Source: Burkholderiales bacterium
GTDB taxonomy: Bacteria; Pseudomonadota; Gammaproteobacteria; Burkholderiales; SG8-39
NCBI GenBank assembly: GCA_020846575.1
Contig: JADLDQ010000071.1
Location: forward strand, 1-11,263
Direction: 5' to 3'
DNA: 11,263 nt
Part shown: positions 1 through 6,096 of the stretch, piece by piece
How positions within the stretch are numbered: the first letter of the stretch is position 1
How the letters are laid out: the number at the start of each line of letters is the position of its first letter
Position numbers and translations under genes: made by a program
Notes under the pieces: model-generated
Database searches by the model: none
Told to the model about the DNA's origin: nothing
Seen by the model: the letters and a program-made list of their open reading frames with translations, nothing else

Positions 1-36
1 AAGAATCTCAAGTTCGTAGGCATCAATCTTCGTCAT
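1..36 (-). CDS. Antitoxin of BrnT-like toxin pair (N-terminus only, runs off window)
   Basis: The first 12 codons of a minus-strand gene are visible, reading MTKIDAYELEIL, and the frame is open to the window edge. Its ATG lies inside the end of the toxin gene, a 14-base overlap. A good ribosome binding site (GAGGGG on the minus strand, about 41-46) sits a few bases upstream. Short antitoxins paired with this type of BrnT-like toxin typically begin with a charged stretch ending in a D/E-x-E-I-L pattern, which fits. By family knowledge the protein would bind and neutralise the toxin and repress the shared promoter. Too little is visible to classify the DNA-binding domain. Confidence 0.65.
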   Translation of the reverse strand, partial: MTKIDAYELEIL

Positions 37-316
37 CTTGCCCCTCTGACTTCAGGTAGTCCCTGGTCGCCTTGCGACTTGGGATAATGGTCTTGAGAAA
101 AAAGTAATCATCCTCTTCGACGAAGGGAACCAAATACACATACCCGTCCGCCGCCACCAATAGGATCTTCTGCCGCGGATACTTCTCTTGGTTCGGATGG
201 GCCAGAATGTCCAGAAGCCCGCCGGATTCGATTGCGACGGCAATCCTTTCGAAGGATACGCCGCGATCCGCCGTGAGCGCCTCGTTTTTCTCGGGGTTCC
301 ACCGAAACGGCTTCAT
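23..316 (-). CDS. BrnT-like toxin (DUF497 family), probable first integron cassette gene
   Basis: A 97-residue protein. It starts with the F-x-W-N-P-E-K-N-E signature and G-V-S-F-E (about residues 20-24). A central strand region includes Y-V-Y-L-V-P-F-V, and the conserved I-I-P-S-R-K-A-T-R motif lies near the C-terminus (about 77-85). This is the usual size and pattern of BrnT-like toxins, which are small ribonuclease-type toxins held inactive by a co-transcribed antitoxin. The start is fixed: an in-frame TAA at 326-328 leaves only three codons before the ATG. No Shine-Dalgarno sequence is seen. A tiny upstream frame ends in an ATGA overlap with this start, so coupled translation is possible. 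The gene is transcribed away from intI, 50 bases beyond a GTTRRRY core site, as expected for a cassette. Toxic activity is inferred from family membership. Confidence 0.8.
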   Translation of the reverse strand: MKPFRWNPEKNEALTADRGVSFERIAVAIESGGLLDILAHPNQEKYPRQKILLVAADGYVYLVPFVEEDDYFFLKTIIPSRKATRDYLKSEGQDDED

Positions 317-365
317 GGCGGCATGTTACGCCGACGTGTGCCTTTTGTCACCACCGGGCTAAGAC

Positions 366-430
366 GCCCAACGTTCAATCACTTGCCGAAAAACCACCGA
401 ATCTGGGCACAGAGTCTACGCCCACCGAAA
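366..430 (-). other. Putative attI recombination site with GTTGGGC core
   Basis: On the minus strand 366-372 reads GTTGGGC, a match to the integron core GTTRRRY in which the integrase cuts between G and TT. It lies between intI and the first outward-facing gene, at the place where attI is found in integrons. If this is the crossover point, the cassette begins at base 371 and has a short leader of about 55 bases before the toxin start. The region up to about 430 carries a direct repeat that could be accessory integrase-binding sites. The outer boundary of attI is a guess; only the core match and its position are seen directly. Confidence 0.6.
394..429. repeat. Direct repeat CCACCGAA in the attI region
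   Basis: Two exact copies of CCACCGAA lie at 394-401 and 422-429, 28 bases apart, between the core site and the integrase promoter. In class 1 integrons attI carries two directly repeated integrase-binding sites besides the core, and these copies are in the corresponding position. An eight-base repeat can arise by chance: a third copy lies inside the toxin gene at 299-306. Confidence 0.4.
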
Positions 431-440
431 ATGCTTGCAA
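413..440 (-). promoter_or_regulatory. Candidate cassette promoter (Pc), directed leftward
   Basis: On the minus strand TTGCAA (435-440) is followed after 16 bases by TAGACT (413-418). Each matches the sigma-70 -35 and -10 consensus at four of six positions. Transcription would run through the attI core into the toxin-antitoxin genes, as the Pc promoter of integrons does. The match is moderate and the call rests partly on position. Confidence 0.4.
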
Positions 441-468
441 GTTCAAGCACCACGGCGTACTGTATAAA
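435..468 (+). promoter_or_regulatory. Candidate integrase promoter (PintI) region
   Basis: A TATAAA box at 463-468 lies 27 bases before the intI start codon and falls inside the LexA operator, so bound LexA would cover it. No -35 hexamer is well placed for it: TTGCAA at 435-440 is 22 bases away, and TTCAAG at 442-447 is 15 bases away but poor. The region is probably the intI promoter, but its exact elements are uncertain. Confidence 0.35.
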
Positions 469-477
469 AATACAGTA
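458..477. promoter_or_regulatory. LexA (SOS) operator in front of intI
   Basis: The core CTGT (460-463), eight A/T bases (464-471), then ACAG (472-475) exactly matches the CTGT-N8-ACAG LexA box of beta- and gammaproteobacteria. The outer bases extend the palindrome as TA...TA. It ends 18 bases before the intI start codon and overlaps the likely -10 box. LexA control of integron integrases, which ties cassette shuffling to DNA damage and single-stranded DNA uptake, is established for several integrons. Here it is inferred from the perfect site and its position. Confidence 0.9.
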
Positions 478-495
478 CTTGTTAGGTTGCGATAA

Positions 496-1626
496 ATGAC
501 TCAAGTACCTGATTCGCATGAAATCCTGACGCCCGAGCCCCGTCCACCCCGCCTGATGGTCCGCGTTCATGAGGCCTTCCGGCAGCTGCACTACAGCCGG
601 CGCACGGAGGAGTCCTACGTGCACTGGATCCGGCGCTTCATTTTCTGGAGCGGCAAGCGCCATCCGGAGACGATGGGCGAGAAGGAGGTGACTGCGTTTC
701 TGAGTCACCTGGCGACCCATCTGAATGTGGCAGCCGCCACGCAGAATCAGGCGCTTGCGGCACTGCTTTTTCTCTACAGACACGTGCTCGGCAGGGACCT
801 CCCCTGGTTCGACGATCTGGTGCGGGCGAAGCGGCCGGTGCGACTCCCGGTGGTGCTGACGCACGCGGAGGTGGATGCGCTGCTCGCGCAGTTGAAGGGC
901 GTGCCCTGGCTGATGGGCGGGCTGCTCTACGGTTGCGGGTTGCGGCTGATGGAGTGCCTGCGGCTTCGGGTGAAGGATGTCGATTTCTCTTACCGGCAGG
1001 TGCTGGTTCGCGACGGCAAGGGCGGGAAGGACCGGGTGACGATGCTGCCGGAGTCCCTGGTGCAACCGCTGCAGGAGCAGCTCGGGGAAGCGATGCGGCT
1101 GCATCGCATCGACTTGCGCGAGGGTTTCGGCGAGGTCCACCTTCCGTACGCGCTGTCGCGCAAGTATCCGCGCGCAGGCCGTGAATGGGGCTGGCAGTAT
1201 GTTTTCCCGGCGACCAAACGGTCGGTGGATCCCGCCGACGGGGTCATCCGCCGCCACCATCTGGATGAGTCGGTACTGCATCGCTGGCTCAAGCAGGCGG
1301 CATGCGATGCCGGCTTGACGAAGCCGGTCAGCGCGCACGTACTTCGCCACTCCTTCGCTACGCATCTGCTGCAGGCCGGCTACGACATCCGCACGGTGCA
1401 GGAGCTTCTCGGCCACGCCGACGTTTCCACGACCATGGTGTACACGCACGTGCTCAATCGAGGCGGCCGCGGTGTGAACAGCCCCCTCGATGCGCTGGCG
1501 GGCGGCAGGCGCGCTGTGCCGCGGGCCGGCGAGCCGAGTGCTCGTTACGGTGGCGGCGAAGGCTTGCGGGTGCGCTCGGCGGGTGGTGGAACGGCCCCTC
1601 GGTCGCCTGCGGCCGTACCGGGCTGA
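496..1626 (+). CDS. intI: Integron integrase IntI (tyrosine recombinase)
   Basis: A 376-residue site-specific recombinase that would insert and excise gene cassettes at attI and attC sites. An N-terminal SAM-like DNA-binding domain (about 20-110) precedes the catalytic domain. The tyrosine recombinase residues are all present: R150, K178, H281 and R284 (H-V-L-R-H), H307 (L-G-H-A-D) and nucleophile Y316. The integron-specific extra patch that sets IntI apart from XerC/D lies at about 212-255, including L-P-Y-A-L-S-R-K-Y-P and D-G-V-I-R-R-H-H. An in-frame TAA at 493-495 directly before the ATG fixes the start; the ribosome site is weak (TTAGGT, 482-487). IntI1 ends about 9 residues after the S-P-L-D-A-L motif, whereas this protein continues 42 residues in Gly/Arg/Ala-rich sequence. 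It appears intact and LexA-controlled, and is oriented away from its presumed cassettes. Confidence 0.95.
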   Translation: MTQVPDSHEILTPEPRPPRLMVRVHEAFRQLHYSRRTEESYVHWIRRFIFWSGKRHPETMGEKEVTAFLSHLATHLNVAAATQNQALAALLFLYRHVLGRDLPWFDDLVRAKRPVRLPVVLTHAEVDALLAQLKGVPWLMGGLLYGCGLRLMECLRLRVKDVDFSYRQVLVRDGKGGKDRVTMLPESLVQPLQEQLGEAMRLHRIDLREGFGEVHLPYALSRKYPRAGREWGWQYVFPATKRSVDPADGVIRRHHLDESVLHRWLKQAACDAGLTKPVSAHVLRHSFATHLLQAGYDIRTVQELLGHADVSTTMVYTHVLNRGGRGVNSPLDALAGGRRAVPRAGEPSARYGGGEGLRVRSAGGGTAPRSPAAVPG

Positions 1627-1703
1627 GGAGAAGCTGGCGCTGTCCCCGAGCGCCGGGGCAGGCAGGCGCGCCGGCCCGCTGCGGTAGACTTCCCTGCCCG
1701 TCC

Positions 1704-1708
1704 GGAAG
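1704..1708 (+). promoter_or_regulatory. Ribosome binding site fixing the GTG start of hrpA
   Basis: GGAAG lies six bases before the GTG at 1715. An in-frame TAG at 1685-1687 rules out an appreciably longer protein, and the first internal Met (residue 78) lies beyond the Walker A motif, so GTG is the sensible start. I see no convincing promoter or T-tailed terminator in the 88 bases after intI, only a short GC hairpin (CCCCG...CGGGG, about 1643-1658). Confidence 0.6.
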
Positions 1709-1714
1709 TCCCGC

Positions 1715-4700
1715 GTGCCGCAAACCGCCGTTCGTTCACGCTTTACCCCCGCCGAGATCGAGGCGCGGCGCCTGTCGCTGCCGCGCCCCGAGTTCCCGCC
1801 CGAGCTTCCGGTGTCCGCGAAACGCGCCGAGATCGCGCGCGCGATCGAGGAACACCCGGTGGTGATCGTCTGCGGCGAGACCGGTTCCGGCAAGACGACT
1901 CAGCTCCCCAAGATCTGCCTGGAGCTGGGCCGCGGGGTGGCGGGGATGATCGGGCACACGCAGCCGCGGCGCATCGCTGCGCGCTCGACGGCGGTGCGTA
2001 TCGCGCAGGAGCTGAAGTCCGAGCTCGGCCGTGCAGTGGGCTACAAGATCCGCTTCACCGACAAGGTGAGCCCCGCGTCCTACGTGAAGCTGATGACCGA
2101 CGGTATCCTGCTCGCCGAGACGCAGGGCGACCGTGCACTGGGCCTGTACGACACGCTCATCATCGACGAGGCGCACGAGCGCAGCCTCAACATCGACTTC
2201 CTGCTCGGGTATCTGCGGGACCTGGTGCTCGCGCCGAACGCGCTGCGGCCGGACCTGAAGCTCGTCGTCACCTCGGCCACCATCGACGCGGAGCGCTTCG
2301 CGCGCCATTTCGCGACAGGCGGTGTGGCGGCGCCGGTGATCGAGGTGTCCGGGCGCCTGTACCCGGTCGAGGTGCGCTACCGCCCGGTGAGCGAGGACCG
2401 CGACGACGAGGAGGACCTCTACGACGCGATCGCCGCCGCAGTGGACGACGTCTCGCGCCTGGGGCCGGGGGACGTGCTGGTGTTCCTGCCGGGCGAGCGC
2501 GAGATCCGCGAAGCCACCGAGGCGCTCAGGAAGCATCAGCCGCCGGGCGGCTCCCGTGCGCGCGAGATTCTGCCGCTTTACGCGCGGCTCTCGGCGGCGG
2601 AACAGGAGCGCATCTTCAAGCCGCACGGCGGCCGGCGCATCGTGCTCGCCACCAACGTCGCCGAGACCTCGCTCACGGTGCCCGGCATCCGCTACGTGGT
2701 GGACTCGGGCCTGGCGCGGGTGAAGCGCTACTCCTACCGCAACAAGGTGGAGCAGTTGCGGGTGGAGAAGATCTCGCGCGCGGCTGCGGCGCAGCGCGCC
2801 GGGCGCTGCGGGCGGGTGTCCTCGGGCGTGTGCGTTCGCCTGTACGAGGAGGAGGACTTCGGCAGGCGCGCGGCCTACACCGACCCCGAGGTGCTGCGCT
2901 CGTCGCTTGCCGCGGTGATCCTGCGCATGAAGTCGCTCGGCCTCGCCGAGGTGGAGACCTTTCCCTTCATCGACCCGCCCGCGCCGCGCGCCGTCGCCGA
3001 CGGCTACGCGCTGCTCGCCGAGCTGGGGGCGGTGGACGAGGACAAGCGGCTCACCGAGGTCGGCCGCCAGCTCGCGCGCCTGCCGGTGGACCCGCGCATC
3101 GGCCGCATGGTGCTCGCGGCGAAATCCGAGGGCAGCCTCGCCGAGGTGCTGGTGATCGCCGCCGCGCTCTCGGTGCAGGACCCGCGCGAGCGGCCGCTGG
3201 AGCGCGCCGCGGCCGCGGACGCGGCGCAGCAGCGCTTCGACGACGAGCGCTCCGACTTCCTCGCCTACCTGAAGCTGTGGCGGTTCTTCGAGGAGGCGCT
3301 CGAGCACAAGAAGTCGAACGCGAAGCTGCGCGAGCTGTGCCACGGGCATTTCCTCTCCTGGCTGCGGCTTCGGGAGTGGCGCGAGGTGCACGCGCAGCTG
3401 AAGGAGCTGATCTCCGAGATGGGCTGGCACGTGGGAGCGCTTTCGCCCGAACCCGCGAAGTCCTACGCCCCCATTCACCGCGCGCTCCTTGCCGGGCTGC
3501 TCGGCAACGTGGGCTTGAAGAGCGAGGAGGGCAACTACCTGGGCGCGCGCGGCATCCGCTTCTGGGTGCACCCCGGCTCGGGCGTGGGGAAGAAGGCCGG
3601 CCGCTGGGTGATGGCCGCGGAGATCACCGAGACCACTCGCCTGTACGCGCGCTGTGTAGCCACCGTCGAGCCGGCGTGGATCGAGGCGCTCGCCGGGCCG
3701 TTGCTCAAGCGCGCGCACGCCGATCCCCACTGGGAGAAGAACGCGGGGGCGGTGATCGCCTCCGAGCGCGGCACGCTCTACGGCCTGCCGGTGTACGGCA
3801 ACCGCCGGGTGCAGTTCGGACCCATCGACCCGCCGCGCTCGCGTGAGATCATGATCCGCGAGGCGCTCTTGGCGGGGGACTACGACAGCCGGGCGCCCTT
3901 CTTCCTGCACAACACGCGCCTCAAGCGCGAGATAGAAGAGCTCGAGCACAAGTCGCGCCGCCCCGACGTGCTGGTGGACGAGGAGCTGATCTTCGCCTTC
4001 TACGACGCGCGCATCCCGGCGTCCGTGTTCAACGCCGCCGGCTTCGAGGCGTGGCGGCGGGAGGCGGAATCGAGGGAACCGAAGCGGCTCTTCCTCGCCC
4101 GCGAGGACCTGATGCGCCACGAGGCGGCCGGGATCACCACCGAGCAGGTCCCGCCGGCCCTGGACATGGCCGGGCGCAGCCTCGTCCTGGAGTATCGCCA
4201 CGATCCCGGCGGCACGCGCGACGGGGTCACGCTCACCGTCCCCATCGCGGCGCTGAACCAGGTGGACGTGGCGCTCGCCGACTGGCTGGTGCCGGGCCTC
4301 GCGCGCGAGAAGGCCATCCAGCTGGCGAAGACGCTGCCGCAGAAGATCCGCCACCGGCTCGGGCCGCTGCCCGAGTTCGCGAACACCCTGGTGCAGGCGG
4401 AGCGGCCGCGGCGCGAGCCCGGCGCAGCGGCGCCGGTTGCGATGGCCGAGGCCATCGCGCGCTACGCGCGCCGCGAGCTGAACCTCGCCATCCCGCCGGA
4501 CGCGATCCGGCCCGAGGCGATACCGGCGCACCTGCGCATGAACTTCCGTGTCGTGGACGAGCACGGGCGGCAGCTCGCCATGGGCAGGAATCTCCTGTTG
4601 CTGCGCCAGGAGCTGGGCGAGCGGGCGCGCGCCGAATTCGCCGAGGTGCTCTCCGAGGCGGCGGGCGAGGCGGCCGGCCGCAGCGGCCTCTCGGACTGGA

Positions 4701-5533
4701 GCTTCGGCGAACTCGAGGAGGTGATGGAGGTGAGCAGCGGCGCGCGCTCCATCGTCGGCTACCCCGGGCTGGTGGACCAGGGCGCGAGCGTGTCGTTGGA
4801 GGTGTTCGACTCCGCCGACAAGGCGGCCGCCGTGCACCGCGCCGGCCTGCGGCGGCTATTCATGCTGGCGCTGAAGGAGCAGGTGCGCTCCATCGAGAAG
4901 GGCGTGCCGCAGGCGCTCGCGCTCCAGTACGCGGCTCTCGGCGACGTGGCGGAGCTGCGCGCGCAACTGGTCGCCGCGGCGTTCGAGCGCGCCTTCATGG
5001 CCGAGCCGCTTCCGCGCACCCGCACCGGGTTCGAACGCCGGCGCGAGGAGGGCAAGCCCAGGGTGACGCTCATCGCCCAGGAACTCTCGCGCCTGGCGGC
5101 GGCGATCTTCACCGAGAGCGCGGCGCTCGCGAAGAAGCTCGCGCCCATGGCGAAGGCGTTTCCGGAGGCCGCGCGGGAGATCCACGCCTGGTCCGCCCGG
5201 CTGCTGCACCGGCGCTTCATCGAGCACACGCCCCGCGAGCGCCTGCAGCACTTCCCCCGCTACCTCAGGGCGGCGGGACTGCGGCTGGACAAGCTGCGCG
5301 CCGACCCCGCGCGCGACGCGCGCGCGGCGGCGCAGTTCGCGCAGCTCGCGCTGCCGTGGGAGCGGGAATTCGCCCGGCAGGCGCGCACCGGCGCGCCGGT
5401 GGATCCGCGCATCGAACAGTTCCGCTGGCTGCTGGAGGAGCTGCGCGTGCAGCTCTTCGCCCAGGAGCTGAAGACGCCGGTGCCGGTGTCGGTGAAGCGG
5501 CTCTCGAAGATGTGGGAGGGCATGCGAGGGTGA
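1715..5533 (+). CDS. hrpA: ATP-dependent RNA helicase HrpA (DEAH box)
   Basis: A 1272-residue cytoplasmic helicase, close to the usual length of about 1300. Visible motifs are Walker A G-E-T-G-S-G-K-T (54-61), D-E-A-H (151-154), S-A-T (187-189), V-F-L-P-G-E-R-E-I (about 256-264), T-N-V-A-E-T-S-L (313-320) and Q-R-A-G-R-C-G-R (360-367). HA2 and OB-fold regions follow (roughly 400-690), then the long HrpA-specific C-terminal DUF3418 region from about 745. HrpA unwinds RNA; in E. coli it has been linked to mRNA processing and to rescue of stalled ribosomes. The N-terminus is shorter than that of E. coli HrpA but aligns from the conserved L-P-V-S stretch onward. It has no evident functional link to the integron; it marks the chromosomal side. 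No frameshift is seen. Confidence 0.97.
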   Translation: MPQTAVRSRFTPAEIEARRLSLPRPEFPPELPVSAKRAEIARAIEEHPVVIVCGETGSGKTTQLPKICLELGRGVAGMIGHTQPRRIAARSTAVRIAQELKSELGRAVGYKIRFTDKVSPASYVKLMTDGILLAETQGDRALGLYDTLIIDEAHERSLNIDFLLGYLRDLVLAPNALRPDLKLVVTSATIDAERFARHFATGGVAAPVIEVSGRLYPVEVRYRPVSEDRDDEEDLYDAIAAAVDDVSRLGPGDVLVFLPGEREIREATEALRKHQPPGGSRAREILPLYARLSAAEQERIFKPHGGRRIVLATNVAETSLTVPGIRYVVDSGLARVKRYSYRNKVEQLRVEKISRAAAAQRAGRCGRVSSGVCVRLYEEEDFGRRAAYTDPEVLRSSLAAVILRMKSLGLAEVETFPFIDPPAPRAVADGYALLAELGAVDEDKRLTEVGRQLARLPVDPRIGRMVLAAKSEGSLAEVLVIAAALSVQDPRERPLERAAAADAAQQRFDDERSDFLAYLKLWRFFEEALEHKKSNAKLRELCHGHFLSWLRLREWREVHAQLKELISEMGWHVGALSPEPAKSYAPIHRALLAGLLGNVGLKSEEGNYLGARGIRFWVHPGSGVGKKAGRWVMAAEITETTRLYARCVATVEPAWIEALAGPLLKRAHADPHWEKNAGAVIASERGTLYGLPVYGNRRVQFGPIDPPRSREIMIREALLAGDYDSRAPFFLHNTRLKREIEELEHKSRRPDVLVDEELIFAFYDARIPASVFNAAGFEAWRREAESREPKRLFLAREDLMRHEAAGITTEQVPPALDMAGRSLVLEYRHDPGGTRDGVTLTVPIAALNQVDVALADWLVPGLAREKAIQLAKTLPQKIRHRLGPLPEFANTLVQAERPRREPGAAAPVAMAEAIARYARRELNLAIPPDAIRPEAIPAHLRMNFRVVDEHGRQLAMGRNLLLLRQELGERARAEFAEVLSEAAGEAAGRSGLSDWSFGELEEVMEVSSGARSIVGYPGLVDQGASVSLEVFDSADKAAAVHRAGLRRLFMLALKEQVRSIEKGVPQALALQYAALGDVAELRAQLVAAAFERAFMAEPLPRTRTGFERRREEGKPRVTLIAQELSRLAAAIFTESAALAKKLAPMAKAFPEAAREIHAWSARLLHRRFIEHTPRERLQHFPRYLRAAGLRLDKLRADPARDARAAAQFAQLALPWEREFARQARTGAPVDPRIEQFRWLLEELRVQLFAQELKTPVPVSVKRLSKMWEGMRG

Positions 5534-5537
5534 TCCG

Positions 5538-5651
5538 CTACCCCGAAGGTTTCCGGCCGAGCGGGGGAGCGAAGGCCCTGGAGAACGCTTCGAGGTCTCC
5601 CAGGTCGTCGCGGATGGCGTCGAACGTGGAGCCCGCCGGCGCACGCCGGAT
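5538..5651 (-). pseudogene. Possible remnant of a C-terminal coding end
   Basis: On the minus strand, between stops at 5652-5654 and 5538-5540, one frame reads protein-like sequence with an acidic, amphipathic look (STFDAIRDDLGDLEAFSRAF) but has no usable start codon. It could be the decayed end of a gene related to the small frame just upstream on the same strand. It could equally be chance in GC-rich DNA. No family was recognised. Confidence 0.15.
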
Positions 5652-5681
5652 TCATGGCGCGCGTCCGTGTGCGGCGCCAAG

Positions 5682-5933
5682 TCAGGCGATCGCGCCAGTA
5701 TCACGACTCCTAAGCATCCCGATGTTCACTTCGTCGATGCTAAAGCTCTTCGCAAGTCGGGCGCGAAATTCTGCCGGCGCGATGCGGGTGCCTTGATCGA
5801 CCGGCACAGTCGCGTTGCAGACGTCGCAGTTCACGGCCGCGTCTGCTTGCGGGTTCTGCGCGGGGCATGGCCGAGCCCATGTGCGAGGTTGATTGGGATC
5901 CCGATGACGCGCGACAAGCACGGAACTGGCCAC
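5682..5933 (-). CDS. Small hypothetical protein with one CxxC motif, doubtful
   Basis: An 83-codon frame with a GTG start. The first ~33 residues look unconvincing. The last ~50, from a possible internal GTG, read like a real domain: C-D-V-C, then P-V-D-Q-G-T-R-I, P-A-E-F-R, and D-E-V-N-I-G. A single CxxC suggests half of a zinc ribbon. It could be a short genuine protein starting at the internal GTG or a truncated remnant of a longer one. No ribosome binding site or partner gene supports it, and I do not recognise a function. Confidence 0.3.
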   Translation of the reverse strand: MASSVLVARHRDPNQPRTWARPCPAQNPQADAAVNCDVCNATVPVDQGTRIAPAEFRARLAKSFSIDEVNIGMLRSRDTGAIA

Positions 5934-6030
5934 CGTCCCCAGAGAGCCACTCGCGCCACAGCGCGGGAGCGTTGCAGATCTATCACCGCAGGACGCGAAC
6001 GGTCGTCTCAGCGAACGCTCGTCCCTAATC

Positions 6031-6052
6031 CGCTTCGTTGCCGCTTCGTTGC
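6031..6052. repeat. Perfect 11-base tandem duplication
   Basis: CGCTTCGTTGC occurs twice back to back, downstream of the stop codon of the molybdoenzyme operon. It is probably a simple slippage duplication; no function is suggested. Confidence 0.7.
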
Positions 6053-6096
6053 GCTGCGGATCGGTGCCCGAACCCGGTCCTGCTCTCAGGAAGGGC

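Larger units (their letters stand above)
5534..6096. other. 563-base stretch without a confident gene
   Basis: This lies between hrpA and the oppositely directed molybdoenzyme operon, so the two transcripts converge here. It holds a weak minus-strand reading frame (5682-5933), a shorter start-less frame (5538-5651), an imperfect GC hairpin (5636-5649, stem CCGGC/GCCGG) and an 11-base tandem repeat. No T-tailed terminator, tRNA-like fold or mobile element was recognised. Confidence 0.6.

Noticed and set aside
481..487. GTTAGGT on the plus strand, also a GTTRRRY match
   Set aside because: It is in the wrong orientation for cassettes leading away from intI and lies in the intI leader between the LexA box and start codon; the motif is short enough to occur by chance.
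188..499. A 103-codon plus-strand frame opposite the toxin
   Set aside because: It reads antisense to a toxin with a clear family signature and ends across the intI control region.
1..1626. Mobile class 1 integron carried on a transposon
   Set aside because: No qacE/sul1, tni genes, terminal repeats or insertion sequences are visible, and intI is followed by the chromosomal gene hrpA.
1643..1658. GC hairpin after intI as a terminator
   Set aside because: The stem is only five pairs and no T-run follows.
379..1893. A 504-codon minus-strand frame across intI
   Set aside because: No domain features; it runs through the promoter, LexA box and catalytic codons of a clear integrase gene.
1736..4837. 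A 1033-codon open frame on the minus strand opposite hrpA
   Set aside because: Its composition is His/Arg/Ala/Gly-rich with no recognisable motif, and hrpA on the other strand carries every helicase motif. Long antisense frames are common in GC-rich genes.
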